From: an archaeon
Lineage (GTDB): Archaea; AGJL01; Methanococci; Methanococcales; Methanocaldococcaceae
Reading direction: 5' to 3'
DNA length: 64,000 nt
Assembly (NCBI GenBank): GCA_024278985.1
Contig: JAJRSC010000014.1
Location: 1-64,000, forward strand
The translations under genes and the position numbers were made by a program. Under the pieces are notes generated by a model. The model was not told the origin of the DNA and ran no database searches. It saw only the letters and a list, made by a program, of their open reading frames with translations. Below, in pieces: positions 16,110-25,350 of the stretch. The number at the start of each line of letters is the position of its first letter. The first letter of the stretch is position 1.

Positions 16110-17538
16110 TTTTTAACAAGTCCAAAAATTTTTTTGTTTTTTCTTTTTTAACTTTTCCATATTTTTCAAGTTTTTTAATGTCTATTTTATCCTTTAATAA
16201 TTCTTTTATAGGTTCAATTAAGGCAATCTTTTTTAATAGTTCTTCAATCTCTTTCTTTTTAAATCCATATTTTTCAACTTTATCCCATCCATGAACAAGA
16301 TATAAAGCTACACCTCCAAGATTCTTTAATGGAATTTGATATTTTGGAAGTTCATTTTCTAAAATAAATTTAATACTTAAAACTTCATCTGGCTTAATAT
16401 CATCATCTAACTTCATCCAATATAAAAATCCTTTTTCTGGTGTAATCATTATTGATGGGAATAAATAACTTCTTGTTCTTTCATCAGGAGTTTTATATAA
16501 ATAAAAGTTAAAAATATCCTTTGAGAATTCTTTTAAAAGAATATCCTTTGCAACTTCTTTAGAAATTTTCTCTTTCTTTTCTAAAGCAGAGCTTAAAATT
16601 TCACTTGGATAACCATTAATATATAATCCTTCATTTTCTAAAATTTCCTTTATTTCCATTTCTTTTAATTTTTTTTCTTCTATACTTCTAACATCTAAAA
16701 TTCCAGAGTAAATATCATAATTGTCATAAGAATACTTTTCCATAATTTTTTGATACTTATTTAGAGCCTCTTTTTCCTCTTTTGTTAAAATTTTATCTAA
16801 TCTTTTGTTTATTTCATTTTCAATTATATCCTTATATCCTTTTAAATAGGATATTGTTAAAACTTTTCTAACATATTGGTCATCAATAATTTTATTTTTT
16901 GAATAATTTCTTTTTATAGATGTTATTATTATATTTCCATATTTTTCTTTTAAATATTTCTCATAGTTTTTATTTTCAACTTTTTCTCTTTTAAATTCTC
17001 TTTTTCCATCTTTAAATGTTAAAAATGAGATAGTATATGATGTTAATATTCCTTTCCCTTTTGGATTAATTAAACTTAAAAAATCTTTATATGTGGAAAT
17101 TAAATAGGCTGGTAGATCAGTAAGTTCTTTTTTATAACTTCCATCTAATGGTAAGTGTAAAAGAATTCTTTTATTTCCTTTTTCATCTAAAATATGCCCA
17201 ATAGCCAATTTATGGGCTACTACACTATGTTTAACTCTTTCTAAAATACTCTTTTTTTCTGTTGCAATTCTCTTTAAATATGAGCTGTATGTAGCTATCT
17301 CCTCTAAACTTTCACTATCACCTTTTAATTTCCCTATATTTCTATATGGTGAACCAAAACCATGAAATTCCATCTTATTTTTTAAATTTTGGAGAAAATT
17401 AAGATTCTCTTTTAGGGTATCTATTAATTTTTTCTGTTTTTCTTTATTTGGACTTTTAAGATAGTCCTCAATCTCTTTTTTTAAATTTATTGAATCTAAA
17501 AATTCATTGGCAGTTCTTATTAAATTACTTGATTCCAT
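16102..17538 (-). CDS. Uncharacterised conserved protein, possibly DUF530
   Basis: The protein of about 478 residues is Lys/Glu-rich and soluble, with helical N- and C-terminal parts and a central region containing GHILDEKGNKRILLHLPLDG. I think it is the Methanococcales DUF530 family but cannot prove it without a search. I choose the ATG at 17538 behind AAGGGATAT; an upstream TTG at 17562 would add 8 residues. It overlaps the end of cca by 14 bases, so the two are translationally coupled, which hints at a role related to RNA (inference). Confidence 0.55.
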   Translation of the reverse strand: MESSNLIRTANEFLDSINLKKEIEDYLKSPNKEKQKKLIDTLKENLNFLQNLKNKMEFHGFGSPYRNIGKLKGDSESLEEIATYSSYLKRIATEKKSILERVKHSVVAHKLAIGHILDEKGNKRILLHLPLDGSYKKELTDLPAYLISTYKDFLSLINPKGKGILTSYTISFLTFKDGKREFKREKVENKNYEKYLKEKYGNIIITSIKRNYSKNKIIDDQYVRKVLTISYLKGYKDIIENEINKRLDKILTKEEKEALNKYQKIMEKYSYDNYDIYSGILDVRSIEEKKLKEMEIKEILENEGLYINGYPSEILSSALEKKEKISKEVAKDILLKEFSKDIFNFYLYKTPDERTRSYLFPSIMITPEKGFLYWMKLDDDIKPDEVLSIKFILENELPKYQIPLKNLGGVALYLVHGWDKVEKYGFKKKEIEELLKKIALIEPIKELLKDKIDIKKLEKYGKVKKEKTKKFLDLLKTI

Positions 17539-18796
17539 AAATATATCCCTTAGAGATATCAATATTTTTTATTTTTGGTAAAGGAATCTTTTTATTTATA
17601 ATATCATTTAATAGTTCTTCAATATTTTTATACTTTCTTTCTGTAAATGCATAAACTTTACAATTTTTTATAAAAATTTTATCATACTTATTTACAAATT
17701 TTTTTACTCTCTCTTTTTTAAAAATATCTGGACCTTCCCTAAGTTTAACATTTGGTAATTCATAAACCAAAAATTCCCAATAAATATAACAAAATTCATC
17801 ATCTAACCAGCATTTACTTCTTAATATTCTAAATTCATGATTTTCAATAATTTTATTAATTGCTTTAGTAAGTTTTTCCAGTTGGGGATATATAATATCA
17901 TCTGATAATTTTTCCCTAACTATTTTTAAAATAATTTCTTTTCCTTTTTCTCTATTATTTAAATTTTCTTCCACTTTTTTTATATAGTTGTTGAAAAATT
18001 CTTCTGATGGATTTTCTAAAAATTGGTTAGAATAAAATATAAATTTACAATAATTTTCTAAACTTAAAGCTGCAGCAACATTTCTATTTATATCAACAGG
18101 GTCATAAACAACTAATGGCTCATTGAATTCAGGTAATTTTACATTGCCATACATCTCATATATATCATCTAAAATAATTACTTTCTTTTTTTTCCAATTT
18201 TTAGCATCTTTTAGTAAATTTAAAAAAGAACCATAATAAATTATTAGAAGCTCACAAAGATAACCAGAAAATCCTTTTGTCTTTACATCTGACCCATACA
18301 ATCCTAAACTTTTTAAAAATGCCTTTAATAATCTAACTTCATCACAAAGATTTTCATTTAGTTTATTAATTAAAAATTTATGATGTAATGGAGTTCTATC
18401 TACTGCTGAAATTATTTTTTCTCCAAAATCTATTTTATAGCAGGGTACTATATCTATTTTATAGTTATCAATATATCCCCTAACATATGGGTGTGAAGCA
18501 TAATTTATTTCATATCTTCCATTTAACATTTCTATAGCCTTTTTTCCTAACTCTAAACCAATATTTTCCAACTCATCTATTGATGTAGATTTATCAAACA
18601 AAATAAAAATATCAATATCATAACTACCCTTTAAATTTGTGTTTCTTGCAGAAGACCCTAAAAATAGGACATCAACAACATTATTAGGAGAATGTTTTTT
18701 AATTATATCTATTATTTTATTAGCTAACTCTTTAATTTTTTTATTTTCTTCTTCACTTGGTTTAATTCTCTCTAACACTTTTTTTAAAAATTCCAT
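17525..18796 (-). CDS. cca: CCA-adding tRNA nucleotidyltransferase (archaeal class I)
   Basis: The 423-residue protein has the class I nucleotidyltransferase head: FLGSSARNTNLKGSYDIDIF at about 45-64 with the catalytic Asp pair, and IDIVPCYKI with the third carboxylate. The RTPLHHKFLINKL region and C-terminal body match archaeal CCA enzymes. It adds CCA to tRNA 3' ends; the two tRNAs in this window lack encoded CCA, so they depend on it. The start follows GGTGAAAT. Confidence 0.93.
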   Translation of the reverse strand: MEFLKKVLERIKPSEEENKKIKELANKIIDIIKKHSPNNVVDVLFLGSSARNTNLKGSYDIDIFILFDKSTSIDELENIGLELGKKAIEMLNGRYEINYASHPYVRGYIDNYKIDIVPCYKIDFGEKIISAVDRTPLHHKFLINKLNENLCDEVRLLKAFLKSLGLYGSDVKTKGFSGYLCELLIIYYGSFLNLLKDAKNWKKKKVIILDDIYEMYGNVKLPEFNEPLVVYDPVDINRNVAAALSLENYCKFIFYSNQFLENPSEEFFNNYIKKVEENLNNREKGKEIILKIVREKLSDDIIYPQLEKLTKAINKIIENHEFRILRSKCWLDDEFCYIYWEFLVYELPNVKLREGPDIFKKERVKKFVNKYDKIFIKNCKVYAFTERKYKNIEELLNDIINKKIPLPKIKNIDISKGYIYGIK

Positions 18797-18858
18797 TGAT
18801 ATTTCACCTAAATATATAAATAATAGTAATTAGGAATTAGTATATAAAGGTGATAATA

Positions 18859-19629
18859 ATGGATATTGTTGATTATATAAAAGATGGATATAGGTATATA
18901 GTTAATAATCTTAATAAACTTATTGTTGGTATGGGTATTTATGGGATTATTGGGCTAATTTTTGGAGGACTTCAGGGATATATTAATATACATAAATATG
19001 ACTTACATACCATATTAACATTTTTAAGTATATTTATATTTTTAATGTTAATAATGTTTATTGTTGGAATTCTTATAACAGGTTATTTAGTTAGAATATG
19101 TAAAAAAACTGTTGAAGGTTATGATGAAGCACCTGATTGGGATAATATAGGAGAATTGTTAATAACTGGTTTTATTGGGATAATTGGAATATTTATATTA
19201 TCAATTATATTCTTTATAATTCCTATAATTATAATAGCATTAGGAATATTTACCATGCCTATTGGATTTATATTCTTTACTATTGGATTAGTTTTATTTT
19301 TTATTTTAATGATTATATACTACCTTTATCAGCCATTGGCATTTGTAAATTATTCTGTAAAAGGATTTTCTGGATTTTTTGAGTTTAAAAAAATCTTTAA
19401 AAATATTTTATCTTTAAAATATCTTATACTATTATTTATTATATTTGTAATTACTCTATGTATTGGAGTTATATTTGAAATATTTATATTTATCCTATTA
19501 ATTGTTAAAAATTCATCTTTATACATTATTATAAATGCAATTATTGAAGGAATACAATTACCAATATCTTTCTTATTATCTGTATTTACATATAGAATAG
19601 TTTCAAACTATTATAAAGAAAAAAATTAA
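18859..19629 (+). CDS. DUF4013-family membrane protein
   Basis: The protein of about 256 residues has roughly six or seven hydrophobic segments and a conserved soluble loop EGYDEAPDWDNIGELLITG (about residues 90-108), the hallmark of DUF4013 proteins of methanogens. The start is the ATG at 18859 behind AAAGGTGA. Function unknown. It converges directly on ptr2 with no gap. Confidence 0.75.
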   Translation: MDIVDYIKDGYRYIVNNLNKLIVGMGIYGIIGLIFGGLQGYINIHKYDLHTILTFLSIFIFLMLIMFIVGILITGYLVRICKKTVEGYDEAPDWDNIGELLITGFIGIIGIFILSIIFFIIPIIIIALGIFTMPIGFIFFTIGLVLFFILMIIYYLYQPLAFVNYSVKGFSGFFEFKKIFKNILSLKYLILLFIIFVITLCIGVIFEIFIFILLIVKNSSLYIIINAIIEGIQLPISFLLSVFTYRIVSNYYKEKN

Positions 19630-20052
19630 TTATTTTAACTGTTCTAAAATTATTGATGGGCAGATTTTTTTAACTCCTTCAATTTTTCCAAGTTTATTAA
19701 ATATTAAATCAGAAAACTCTTTTCCATCCTTTGCCCAAATTTCTGCCATAATCATATGGTCTCCAGTAGATGTAAAGACCTTTTTTACTTCATCAAATTT
19801 ACAAAGTTCTTTTGCAACATATAAAAATTTATCAGGTTCAGTATCAAAACCTGTCAAAGCCACAACATTATAACCTACTTTAGAAGGGTCAATAATAGCA
19901 GTATATCCTTTTATAACTCCTTCCTCTTCTAACTTTTTAATTCTTTTTCTTACTGAACTTTCACTTGTTCCTAATTCTTTAGCTATATCTGTATATGATT
20001 TTCTACCATCTTTAAGAAGAATATTTATAATTTTCATATCTTTTTCGTCCAT
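19630..20052 (-). CDS. ptr2: Lrp/AsnC-family transcription activator, Ptr2-like
   Basis: The 140-residue protein has an N-terminal HTH ([20 protein letters not shown], about residues 18-37) and a C-terminal RAM/ACT domain ([25 protein letters not shown]). It matches the Methanocaldococcus Ptr2 activator, which recruits TBP at ferredoxin and rubredoxin promoters (established for M. jannaschii). The divergent neighbour is a ferredoxin gene 71 bases away, the arrangement expected for ptr2-fdxA. Confidence 0.85.
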   Translation of the reverse strand: MDEKDMKIINILLKDGRKSYTDIAKELGTSESSVRKRIKKLEEEGVIKGYTAIIDPSKVGYNVVALTGFDTEPDKFLYVAKELCKFDEVKKVFTSTGDHMIMAEIWAKDGKEFSDLIFNKLGKIEGVKKICPSIILEQLK

Positions 20053-20066
20053 ATTATCACAAAAAT

Positions 20067-20100
20067 ATTTATTGTGTTAATTTATAATTATACAATAAAT
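20067..20100. promoter_or_regulatory. Perfect inverted repeat between ptr2 and fdxA
   Basis: ATTTATTGT-N16-ACAATAAAT spans nearly half of the 71-bp divergent region. The spacer holds TTAATTTATAATTAT, which may be the TATA element of either gene. Dimer-of-dimer Lrp proteins bind such symmetric sites. The arms differ from the GGACGA-type palindrome I recall for M. jannaschii Ptr2; one GGACGA half-site does occur inside the ptr2 start (20044-20049). Confidence 0.5.
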
Positions 20101-20123
20101 AATATATAAACGGGTAGTAATAA

Positions 20124-20321
20124 ATGGCTGTAAAAATAATTGTTGATAAAGATAAATGTATTGGCTGTGGAAAATGTTATGATGTGTGTGCAAAGGCCCC
20201 ACTAATCTGGAAGGTAGATGAAAATGGTAAATATTATGCGTACGATACAAAATATTGCCATAACTGTAAGTTATGTGCTGGAAGATGTCCCAAAGATGCA
20301 ATAAAAATTATTGTTTTATAA
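20124..20321 (+). CDS. fdxA: 2[4Fe-4S] ferredoxin
   Basis: The 65-residue protein has two clusters: CIGCGKCYDVC (residues 13-23) followed by an Ala-Pro, and CHNCKLCAGRCP near residues 45-56. It is a cytoplasmic low-potential electron carrier of the kind used by Fwd and other methanogenic oxidoreductases. The ATG lies only about 15 bases beyond a TATA-like run, so the functional TATA is probably within the inverted repeat upstream. It ends 14 bases inside the convergent DUF167 gene. Confidence 0.92.
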   Translation: MAVKIIVDKDKCIGCGKCYDVCAKAPLIWKVDENGKYYAYDTKYCHNCKLCAGRCPKDAIKIIVL

Positions 20322-20601
20322 TTTTCTTTTTAATATCATCTATATTAGCATCTAAGATTAATATAGTTTTTTGGCTACTTTTTTCTCCCTTGACAATTTT
20401 ACATTTCTTTTTAAATATTTCAAAAAAAAATTTTATAATTTCTTTATTTGCCTTACCATTTTTTGGAGGTGCTTTAATCTTTATAACTAACCTATTTCTC
20501 CACTCATCAACTTTAACAATTTCATTTTTTTTAGCATTTGGTTGAACTTCAATATCTAATAGTACTCCTTCCTTAGTCTCTCTTAGCATTTTTCCACTCA
20601 T
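20308..20601 (-). CDS. DUF167 (YggU-like) protein
   Basis: The 97-residue protein has VLLDIEVQPNAKKNEIV and IKAPPKNGKANKEII, the conserved core of the DUF167/UPF0235 family, a small alpha/beta fold found in all domains. Function is not established. It overlaps the 3' end of the radical SAM gene by 29 bases; an internal ATG at 20589 behind GAGTGG would shorten this to 17. Confidence 0.85.
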   Translation of the reverse strand: MSGKMLRETKEGVLLDIEVQPNAKKNEIVKVDEWRNRLVIKIKAPPKNGKANKEIIKFFFEIFKKKCKIVKGEKSSQKTILILDANIDDIKKKIIKQ

Positions 20602-22039
20602 CTAATGGAATAGAATATTTTTTCTCATATATATCTCTATATATTAAATTATAAGAACAGAATGGAATAATTTTTCCATCAGGTAGGGCATAATGAATAC
20701 AGCATCTTTTAACTCTTTCAATATCAAAGTTATATTCATCCATAAAATGCATACATCCTATTAGTATCATTTTATGATGGAGCTTAACAACTTCACTATA
20801 ATCTCCTTTTAAAGCACCAACAATTAAATTTAAGAGTTCTTTAATATTAATGGACTGTGGTAGATATTTAAAGTCAATGAATTTTTTTATATTTATTAAT
20901 AATTCACCAGTTATTTTTAATTTACTTAACTTACCATCAATTTTATCAATATTTTCCTTAAGAAACTCTATAAATTCATCTACATTAAAGAATCTTGGTA
21001 AAGGAACAATTTTATCATTATCAAGAAATATATAGGTTGCTACTCCACAATAAGGATTACATGTTATTTTAGGTCTTTCTTTATTTGTAAGTTTCTCAAC
21101 AAAAAGAGCAATATAGCTCTCAATAGTAACAGGATAGAAATCTTCTTTTAATATTTCTCCATTAGTTTGTTCCTCAACCATTTTTATAAAATCTGGAATT
21201 GTAATTCTTCCATTTAATCTAATACTTTCCTCAACTCTACCAACAAAAGAAACTGGTTGAAAGTTTATTCCTCTAACAACATCAAAATTATTAACAGCAT
21301 AATTTATGATATCTCCAATTTCATTATCATTTACCCCTTTAACTAAAGTAGGGACTAAAACAACACCATTAAAATTTATCTCTCTACAATTTTTTATAAT
21401 TTTATCCTTTATAGGGAATAAATTTTTTCCTCTTGCTATAATGTATGGCTTTTCAGAGATTCCATCAAATTGTAAATAGATGGTATTTAATCCAACATCC
21501 TTTAATTTTTTTAAGTAATCAATATCCTTTAATTTTATACCATTTGTTGCTAGTTGTATATCTAAAAATCCTAAATCTTTTGCATATTTAATAATCTCAA
21601 ATAAATCATTTCTTACTGTTGGCTCACCTCCTGCAAACTGGATAAATCTTACTCCTCTTTTTTTGAGGTTATCTAAAATTTTTTTAATAGTATCTAAATC
21701 TGGCTCATATACAATTTTTGTTTTATTTGCATTGGCAAAACATATTGGACAGTTTAAATTACATCTATTTGTGACATCTATATTAACTAAAATACTATCT
21801 GATTTATGTCCATAACATAACCCACAACTAAAAGGACAATTATCATTATCATTATCATTTAAATCTATTTTATAATTTGAAAAATCTATTTTACTATCTC
21901 CCCAGTAAATATCTTTAAATGTTCCATGCTCATCACATTTTTTAATAATAACTAATTTATCATTCTCTTCAACAATTTCAGCAACTATTTTCTTTTTACA
22001 TATTGGACATATTGAATAAGTTTTCAAAATAATCACCAT
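20573..22039 (-). CDS. tes: Radical SAM enzyme, tetraether lipid synthase (Tes) type
   Basis: The 488-residue protein starts with a rubredoxin-like knuckle (CPICKKK ... CDEHG), then NCPFSCGLCYGH, the radical SAM motif CNLNCPIC (about residues 97-104), the GGEPT SAM-binding motif, and C-terminal Cys clusters (CNPYCG; CCIHYALPDGKIIPFC). This layout matches the M. jannaschii enzyme first assigned to pterin methylation and later shown to join lipid tails into tetraether lipids. Membrane-associated lipid modification is therefore likely. Start is either the ATG at 22039 or a TTG at 22027, which has better spacing to GGTGA. Confidence 0.82.
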   Translation of the reverse strand: MVIILKTYSICPICKKKIVAEIVEENDKLVIIKKCDEHGTFKDIYWGDSKIDFSNYKIDLNDNDNDNCPFSCGLCYGHKSDSILVNIDVTNRCNLNCPICFANANKTKIVYEPDLDTIKKILDNLKKRGVRFIQFAGGEPTVRNDLFEIIKYAKDLGFLDIQLATNGIKLKDIDYLKKLKDVGLNTIYLQFDGISEKPYIIARGKNLFPIKDKIIKNCREINFNGVVLVPTLVKGVNDNEIGDIINYAVNNFDVVRGINFQPVSFVGRVEESIRLNGRITIPDFIKMVEEQTNGEILKEDFYPVTIESYIALFVEKLTNKERPKITCNPYCGVATYIFLDNDKIVPLPRFFNVDEFIEFLKENIDKIDGKLSKLKITGELLINIKKFIDFKYLPQSINIKELLNLIVGALKGDYSEVVKLHHKMILIGCMHFMDEYNFDIERVKRCCIHYALPDGKIIPFCSYNLIYRDIYEKKYSIPLDEWKNAKRD

Positions 22040-22137
22040 AAATATTTTATAAAATATTTTATTTTTGTTATAATATAATTAGTTAGTCTATATTTAATAT
22101 TATATAATATTCAATATGTTAATTAAGGTTAATAGTT

Positions 22138-22833
22138 ATGTTAGAGTATTATATTGGTTTAATTCTATTAACATTTGCAGTATATCAAGATATAAAAAGA
22201 AGAGAGATTGATGATATTATATCAATAGTCCTTATAATATTTGGACTTTTATTTGCCTTTTATAAATTTTTGATTTTTGGAAATCTTTATTATATTATTA
22301 TTTCTATTATTGGAGGAATTATCTGTTTTATTTTAGGTTATATAATGTTTTTATTTGGAGTTGGAGGTGCAGATGGAAAAATATTAACTGGTTTAGGAAT
22401 TTTAGTTCCAAAATACCATACTCCTATTTATACACCAATAGGGATATTATTATCTTATAAATATATCCCTACTTTCCCTCTTTTGGTACTAATTAATTCT
22501 TTATTTTTGTGTGTCTTATTACCATTTTATATATTTATAAAAAATATAATAAATGGAGTTAGACCAAAATCATTAAAAGAGTTTTTTTATATGTTTATTG
22601 CTGAAAGGAAGAAATTTAAGGATATAGGAGAATTTTGTATAATTTATGGTAAAGATAGGATTAATATTTTTAGAAGTTATGAAGACAATAAAAAAGAAAA
22701 GTATAATGATAATGATTTAGTTTGGATTTCTCCTGAAATACCCTTCATTTTGCCAATGTTTCTATCTTATATAATAACTCCTATAATTGGAGATTATATC
22801 TTATACTTAATATTAAAACCATTTTTAGGGTGA
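22138..22833 (+). CDS. A24-family prepilin/preflagellin peptidase (FlaK-like)
   Basis: The 231-residue protein has several membrane helices and the two aspartates of the family: YQD at about residue 18 and GVGGADGK at about 77-84. The size fits FlaK rather than the larger EppA, but the substrate cannot be assigned safely. It removes the positively charged leader of archaellins or pilins at the inner face of the membrane. Two class III pilins in this window (49990, 50319) are possible substrates. It starts 5 bases before argH and shares its operon. Confidence 0.78.
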   Translation: MLEYYIGLILLTFAVYQDIKRREIDDIISIVLIIFGLLFAFYKFLIFGNLYYIIISIIGGIICFILGYIMFLFGVGGADGKILTGLGILVPKYHTPIYTPIGILLSYKYIPTFPLLVLINSLFLCVLLPFYIFIKNIINGVRPKSLKEFFYMFIAERKKFKDIGEFCIIYGKDRINIFRSYEDNKKEKYNDNDLVWISPEIPFILPMFLSYIITPIIGDYILYLILKPFLG

Positions 22834-22837
22834 ATAA

Positions 22838-24286
22838 ATGAATATATTGAGAGGAGGGAGGTTAAGTAATATTAAAGAAGATGTAGCAAGATATACAACA
22901 AGTTTAAATTTTGATAATTATATTTTTGAGGCAGATATCTTTTGTAATATGGCCCATGTTATTATGCTTTATGAGAGGGGTATTTTAAAAAAAGAAGAAG
23001 CTGAGAAAATAATTTTTGGACTAAAAAAAATATTAAATAATGGAATAAATAGCTTAAACTTAGACCCAACTTTAGATGATATACATATGGTTATTGAATC
23101 TGAATTAATAAAATTAGTTGGAGAAATAGCCAAAAAAATGCATACTGGGAAAAGTAGAAATGACCAGGTTGCAACTGATTTAAGATTAAAACTAAGAGAG
23201 GAAATATTAGAAATTTGTGGGCTTTTAATAGATATGCTAAGAGATATTTTAAATATAGCTAAGGAACATAAGGAAACTATAATGGTTGGATATACTCATT
23301 TACAACATGCTCAACCTATAACTTATGCCCATCTACTTTTAAATTATGTTTCATCTATTGAGAGGGACATTAACAGGTTGTTAGATACATATAAAAGAGT
23401 TAATCTCTCCCCTCTTGGTTCAGGTGCTTTAGCTACAACAGGTTTTAATATAGATAGAGAAAGAACTAAAGAACTTTTAGCTTTTGATGCCTTAATAGAA
23501 AATTCAATAGATGCTGTTTCATCAAGAGACTTTATTTTAGAAACATTATCTAACTTATCCATATTAGGAACAAACTTATCAAAAATCTGTGAGGAACTTA
23601 TTATATTTTCAACCTATGAATTTGGAATAATAGAGATTGCTGATGAATATTCTTCAACATCTTCAATTATGCCACAAAAAAAGAACCCTGATGTTGCTGA
23701 AATAGCAAGGGCTAAACTTTGTAAAATAAATGGGAATTTAATAACAACCTTGACAATTTTAAAAGCCCTTCCAAATGCATATAACAGAGATTTACAAGAA
23801 GTTACTCCAAACTTATGGGAATCAATAGAGATAATTAAAGATACTATAAAAATGGTTCACGGAATGTTAATAACTTTAAAAATTAATAAGGAGAGAATGG
23901 AAGAATTGGCTAAATCTAATTATTCAACAGCCACAGAATTGGCAGATACTTTAGTAAGGGAGTTAAATATTCCATTTAGAACAGCTCATAATATTGTTGG
24001 AGAGGCAGTAAAGAAAAGTATAGAAGAAGGGAGAGATATAAAAGATGTGATAAAAGAAATATTAAATAAATATAATTTAAAATTAGATGATAAAGTAATA
24101 GAAAAAGCTTTAGATGTTCATGAAAATGTTAAGGTTAGAGATAAAATAGGAGGTCCTTCACCAAAAGAGGTTGAAAAAAGGATACTGTCATTTTCTAAGA
24201 GATTAGAAGAATATAATAAAATTGTTAATGAAAAAAGAAATAAAATATCTGAATCTAAGAAAAAACTTTTAAATTATTTTGAGTGA
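22838..24286 (+). CDS. argH: Argininosuccinate lyase
   Basis: The 482-residue protein has the fumarase-superfamily signature SSIMPQKKNPD (about residues 279-289), GKSRNDQVATDL near 105 and GYTHLQHAQP. It cleaves argininosuccinate to arginine and fumarate. It follows the peptidase gene by 4 bases and its TGA lies at the GTGATT ribosome site of cfbD, so a polycistronic transcript is likely. Confidence 0.95.
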   Translation: MNILRGGRLSNIKEDVARYTTSLNFDNYIFEADIFCNMAHVIMLYERGILKKEEAEKIIFGLKKILNNGINSLNLDPTLDDIHMVIESELIKLVGEIAKKMHTGKSRNDQVATDLRLKLREEILEICGLLIDMLRDILNIAKEHKETIMVGYTHLQHAQPITYAHLLLNYVSSIERDINRLLDTYKRVNLSPLGSGALATTGFNIDRERTKELLAFDALIENSIDAVSSRDFILETLSNLSILGTNLSKICEELIIFSTYEFGIIEIADEYSSTSSIMPQKKNPDVAEIARAKLCKINGNLITTLTILKALPNAYNRDLQEVTPNLWESIEIIKDTIKMVHGMLITLKINKERMEELAKSNYSTATELADTLVRELNIPFRTAHNIVGEAVKKSIEEGRDIKDVIKEILNKYNLKLDDKVIEKALDVHENVKVRDKIGGPSPKEVEKRILSFSKRLEEYNKIVNEKRNKISESKKKLLNYFE

Positions 24287-24291
24287 TTAAA

Positions 24292-25335
24292 ATGATATTT
24301 CATCCAAGACCTTCACCAATAGCTGCTGCTATGTATCAATTAAGAGATTTAGGAGTAGATGGGATTATAATACATGGTCCATCTGGCTGCTGTTTTAGGA
24401 CTGCAAGATTATTAGAAATGGATGGAGTAAGAGTTTTTACATCAGGAATAAGTGAAGATAATGTAATTTTTGGGGCTGAGAAAAATTTAAGGGAAGTTTT
24501 AGATTATGCCATCTCTTACATCAAAAAAGAAAATCCAATTATTGGAATTGTTGGGACATGTGCAAGTATGATTATAGGAGAAGATATTTGGAGCATTGCT
24601 GAAGATTATAAAAATGCAACAATTATACCTGTTGAAGTTTATGGAGGTTATGAAGATAATACTGTTGGGGCTATAAAAGTTATGGAATCTGCCTTAAAAA
24701 TTGGATTAATTGATGAAGATGAATATAATAGGCAAGTGTATTTATTAAAAAAAGCAACAGAATTAGAAAAAAAGAGAGGAATGGCTAAAGATAAGTATAT
24801 TAAACCTTGTTATGATGATGACTTAAAAGAAGTTTTAAAGATATTAAAAGATGCTAAAGAGGATAACCTAAAAGTTGCATGTGTGTTAAATGCTAAAAAA
24901 GAAACTGCTTATTTGTTTGTTCATCCATTGATAGTTTTAAATGAAATATTTAACTGTATAAATATTGGTAATTTAAACAAAAGTAAAGGACTACCTAAAA
25001 TAAAAAAAGATGCTGAAAATATATTAAAGAGATTTAAACCTGATTATATAGTTGGAGGTTTAGATGAATATCCCATAACAGGAGAAAAAATTGTTAATAT
25101 TTTAAAAAAGGAAAATGTAGATATAGCAGTAGTTACAGGCATTCCTCATGCTCTACCTATTGAAAATCTTGATATTGTAAAAATAGCAGTATCTGATGGT
25201 CCAAGAACATACTATCCTATAAAGGAAATATATGATTATGCTATTGTAGAGTTAGATGCTCATGCTAAAGTTTTAGGTAAAAGGGATGTTGTAAAATCAA
25301 GATTTGGAGAAGTTTTAGAGATAGCATTAAAATAA
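24292..25335 (+). CDS. cfbD: Ni-sirohydrochlorin a,c-diamide reductive cyclase subunit CfbD
   Basis: The protein of about 347 residues is NifD-like: HPRPSPIAAAMYQLRDLG at the start, HGPSGCCFRTARLLE with cluster Cys, and GTCASMIIGED. With the NifH-like CfbC it carries out six-electron reductive cyclisation in coenzyme F430 synthesis, which is specific to methanogens and methanotrophic archaea. I use the ATG at 24292; a GTG at 24283 adds three residues. cfbC is not next to it in this window. Confidence 0.9.
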   Translation: MIFHPRPSPIAAAMYQLRDLGVDGIIIHGPSGCCFRTARLLEMDGVRVFTSGISEDNVIFGAEKNLREVLDYAISYIKKENPIIGIVGTCASMIIGEDIWSIAEDYKNATIIPVEVYGGYEDNTVGAIKVMESALKIGLIDEDEYNRQVYLLKKATELEKKRGMAKDKYIKPCYDDDLKEVLKILKDAKEDNLKVACVLNAKKETAYLFVHPLIVLNEIFNCINIGNLNKSKGLPKIKKDAENILKRFKPDYIVGGLDEYPITGEKIVNILKKENVDIAVVTGIPHALPIENLDIVKIAVSDGPRTYYPIKEIYDYAIVELDAHAKVLGKRDVVKSRFGEVLEIALK

Positions 25336-25350
25336 TTTGGTGACTTTAAT

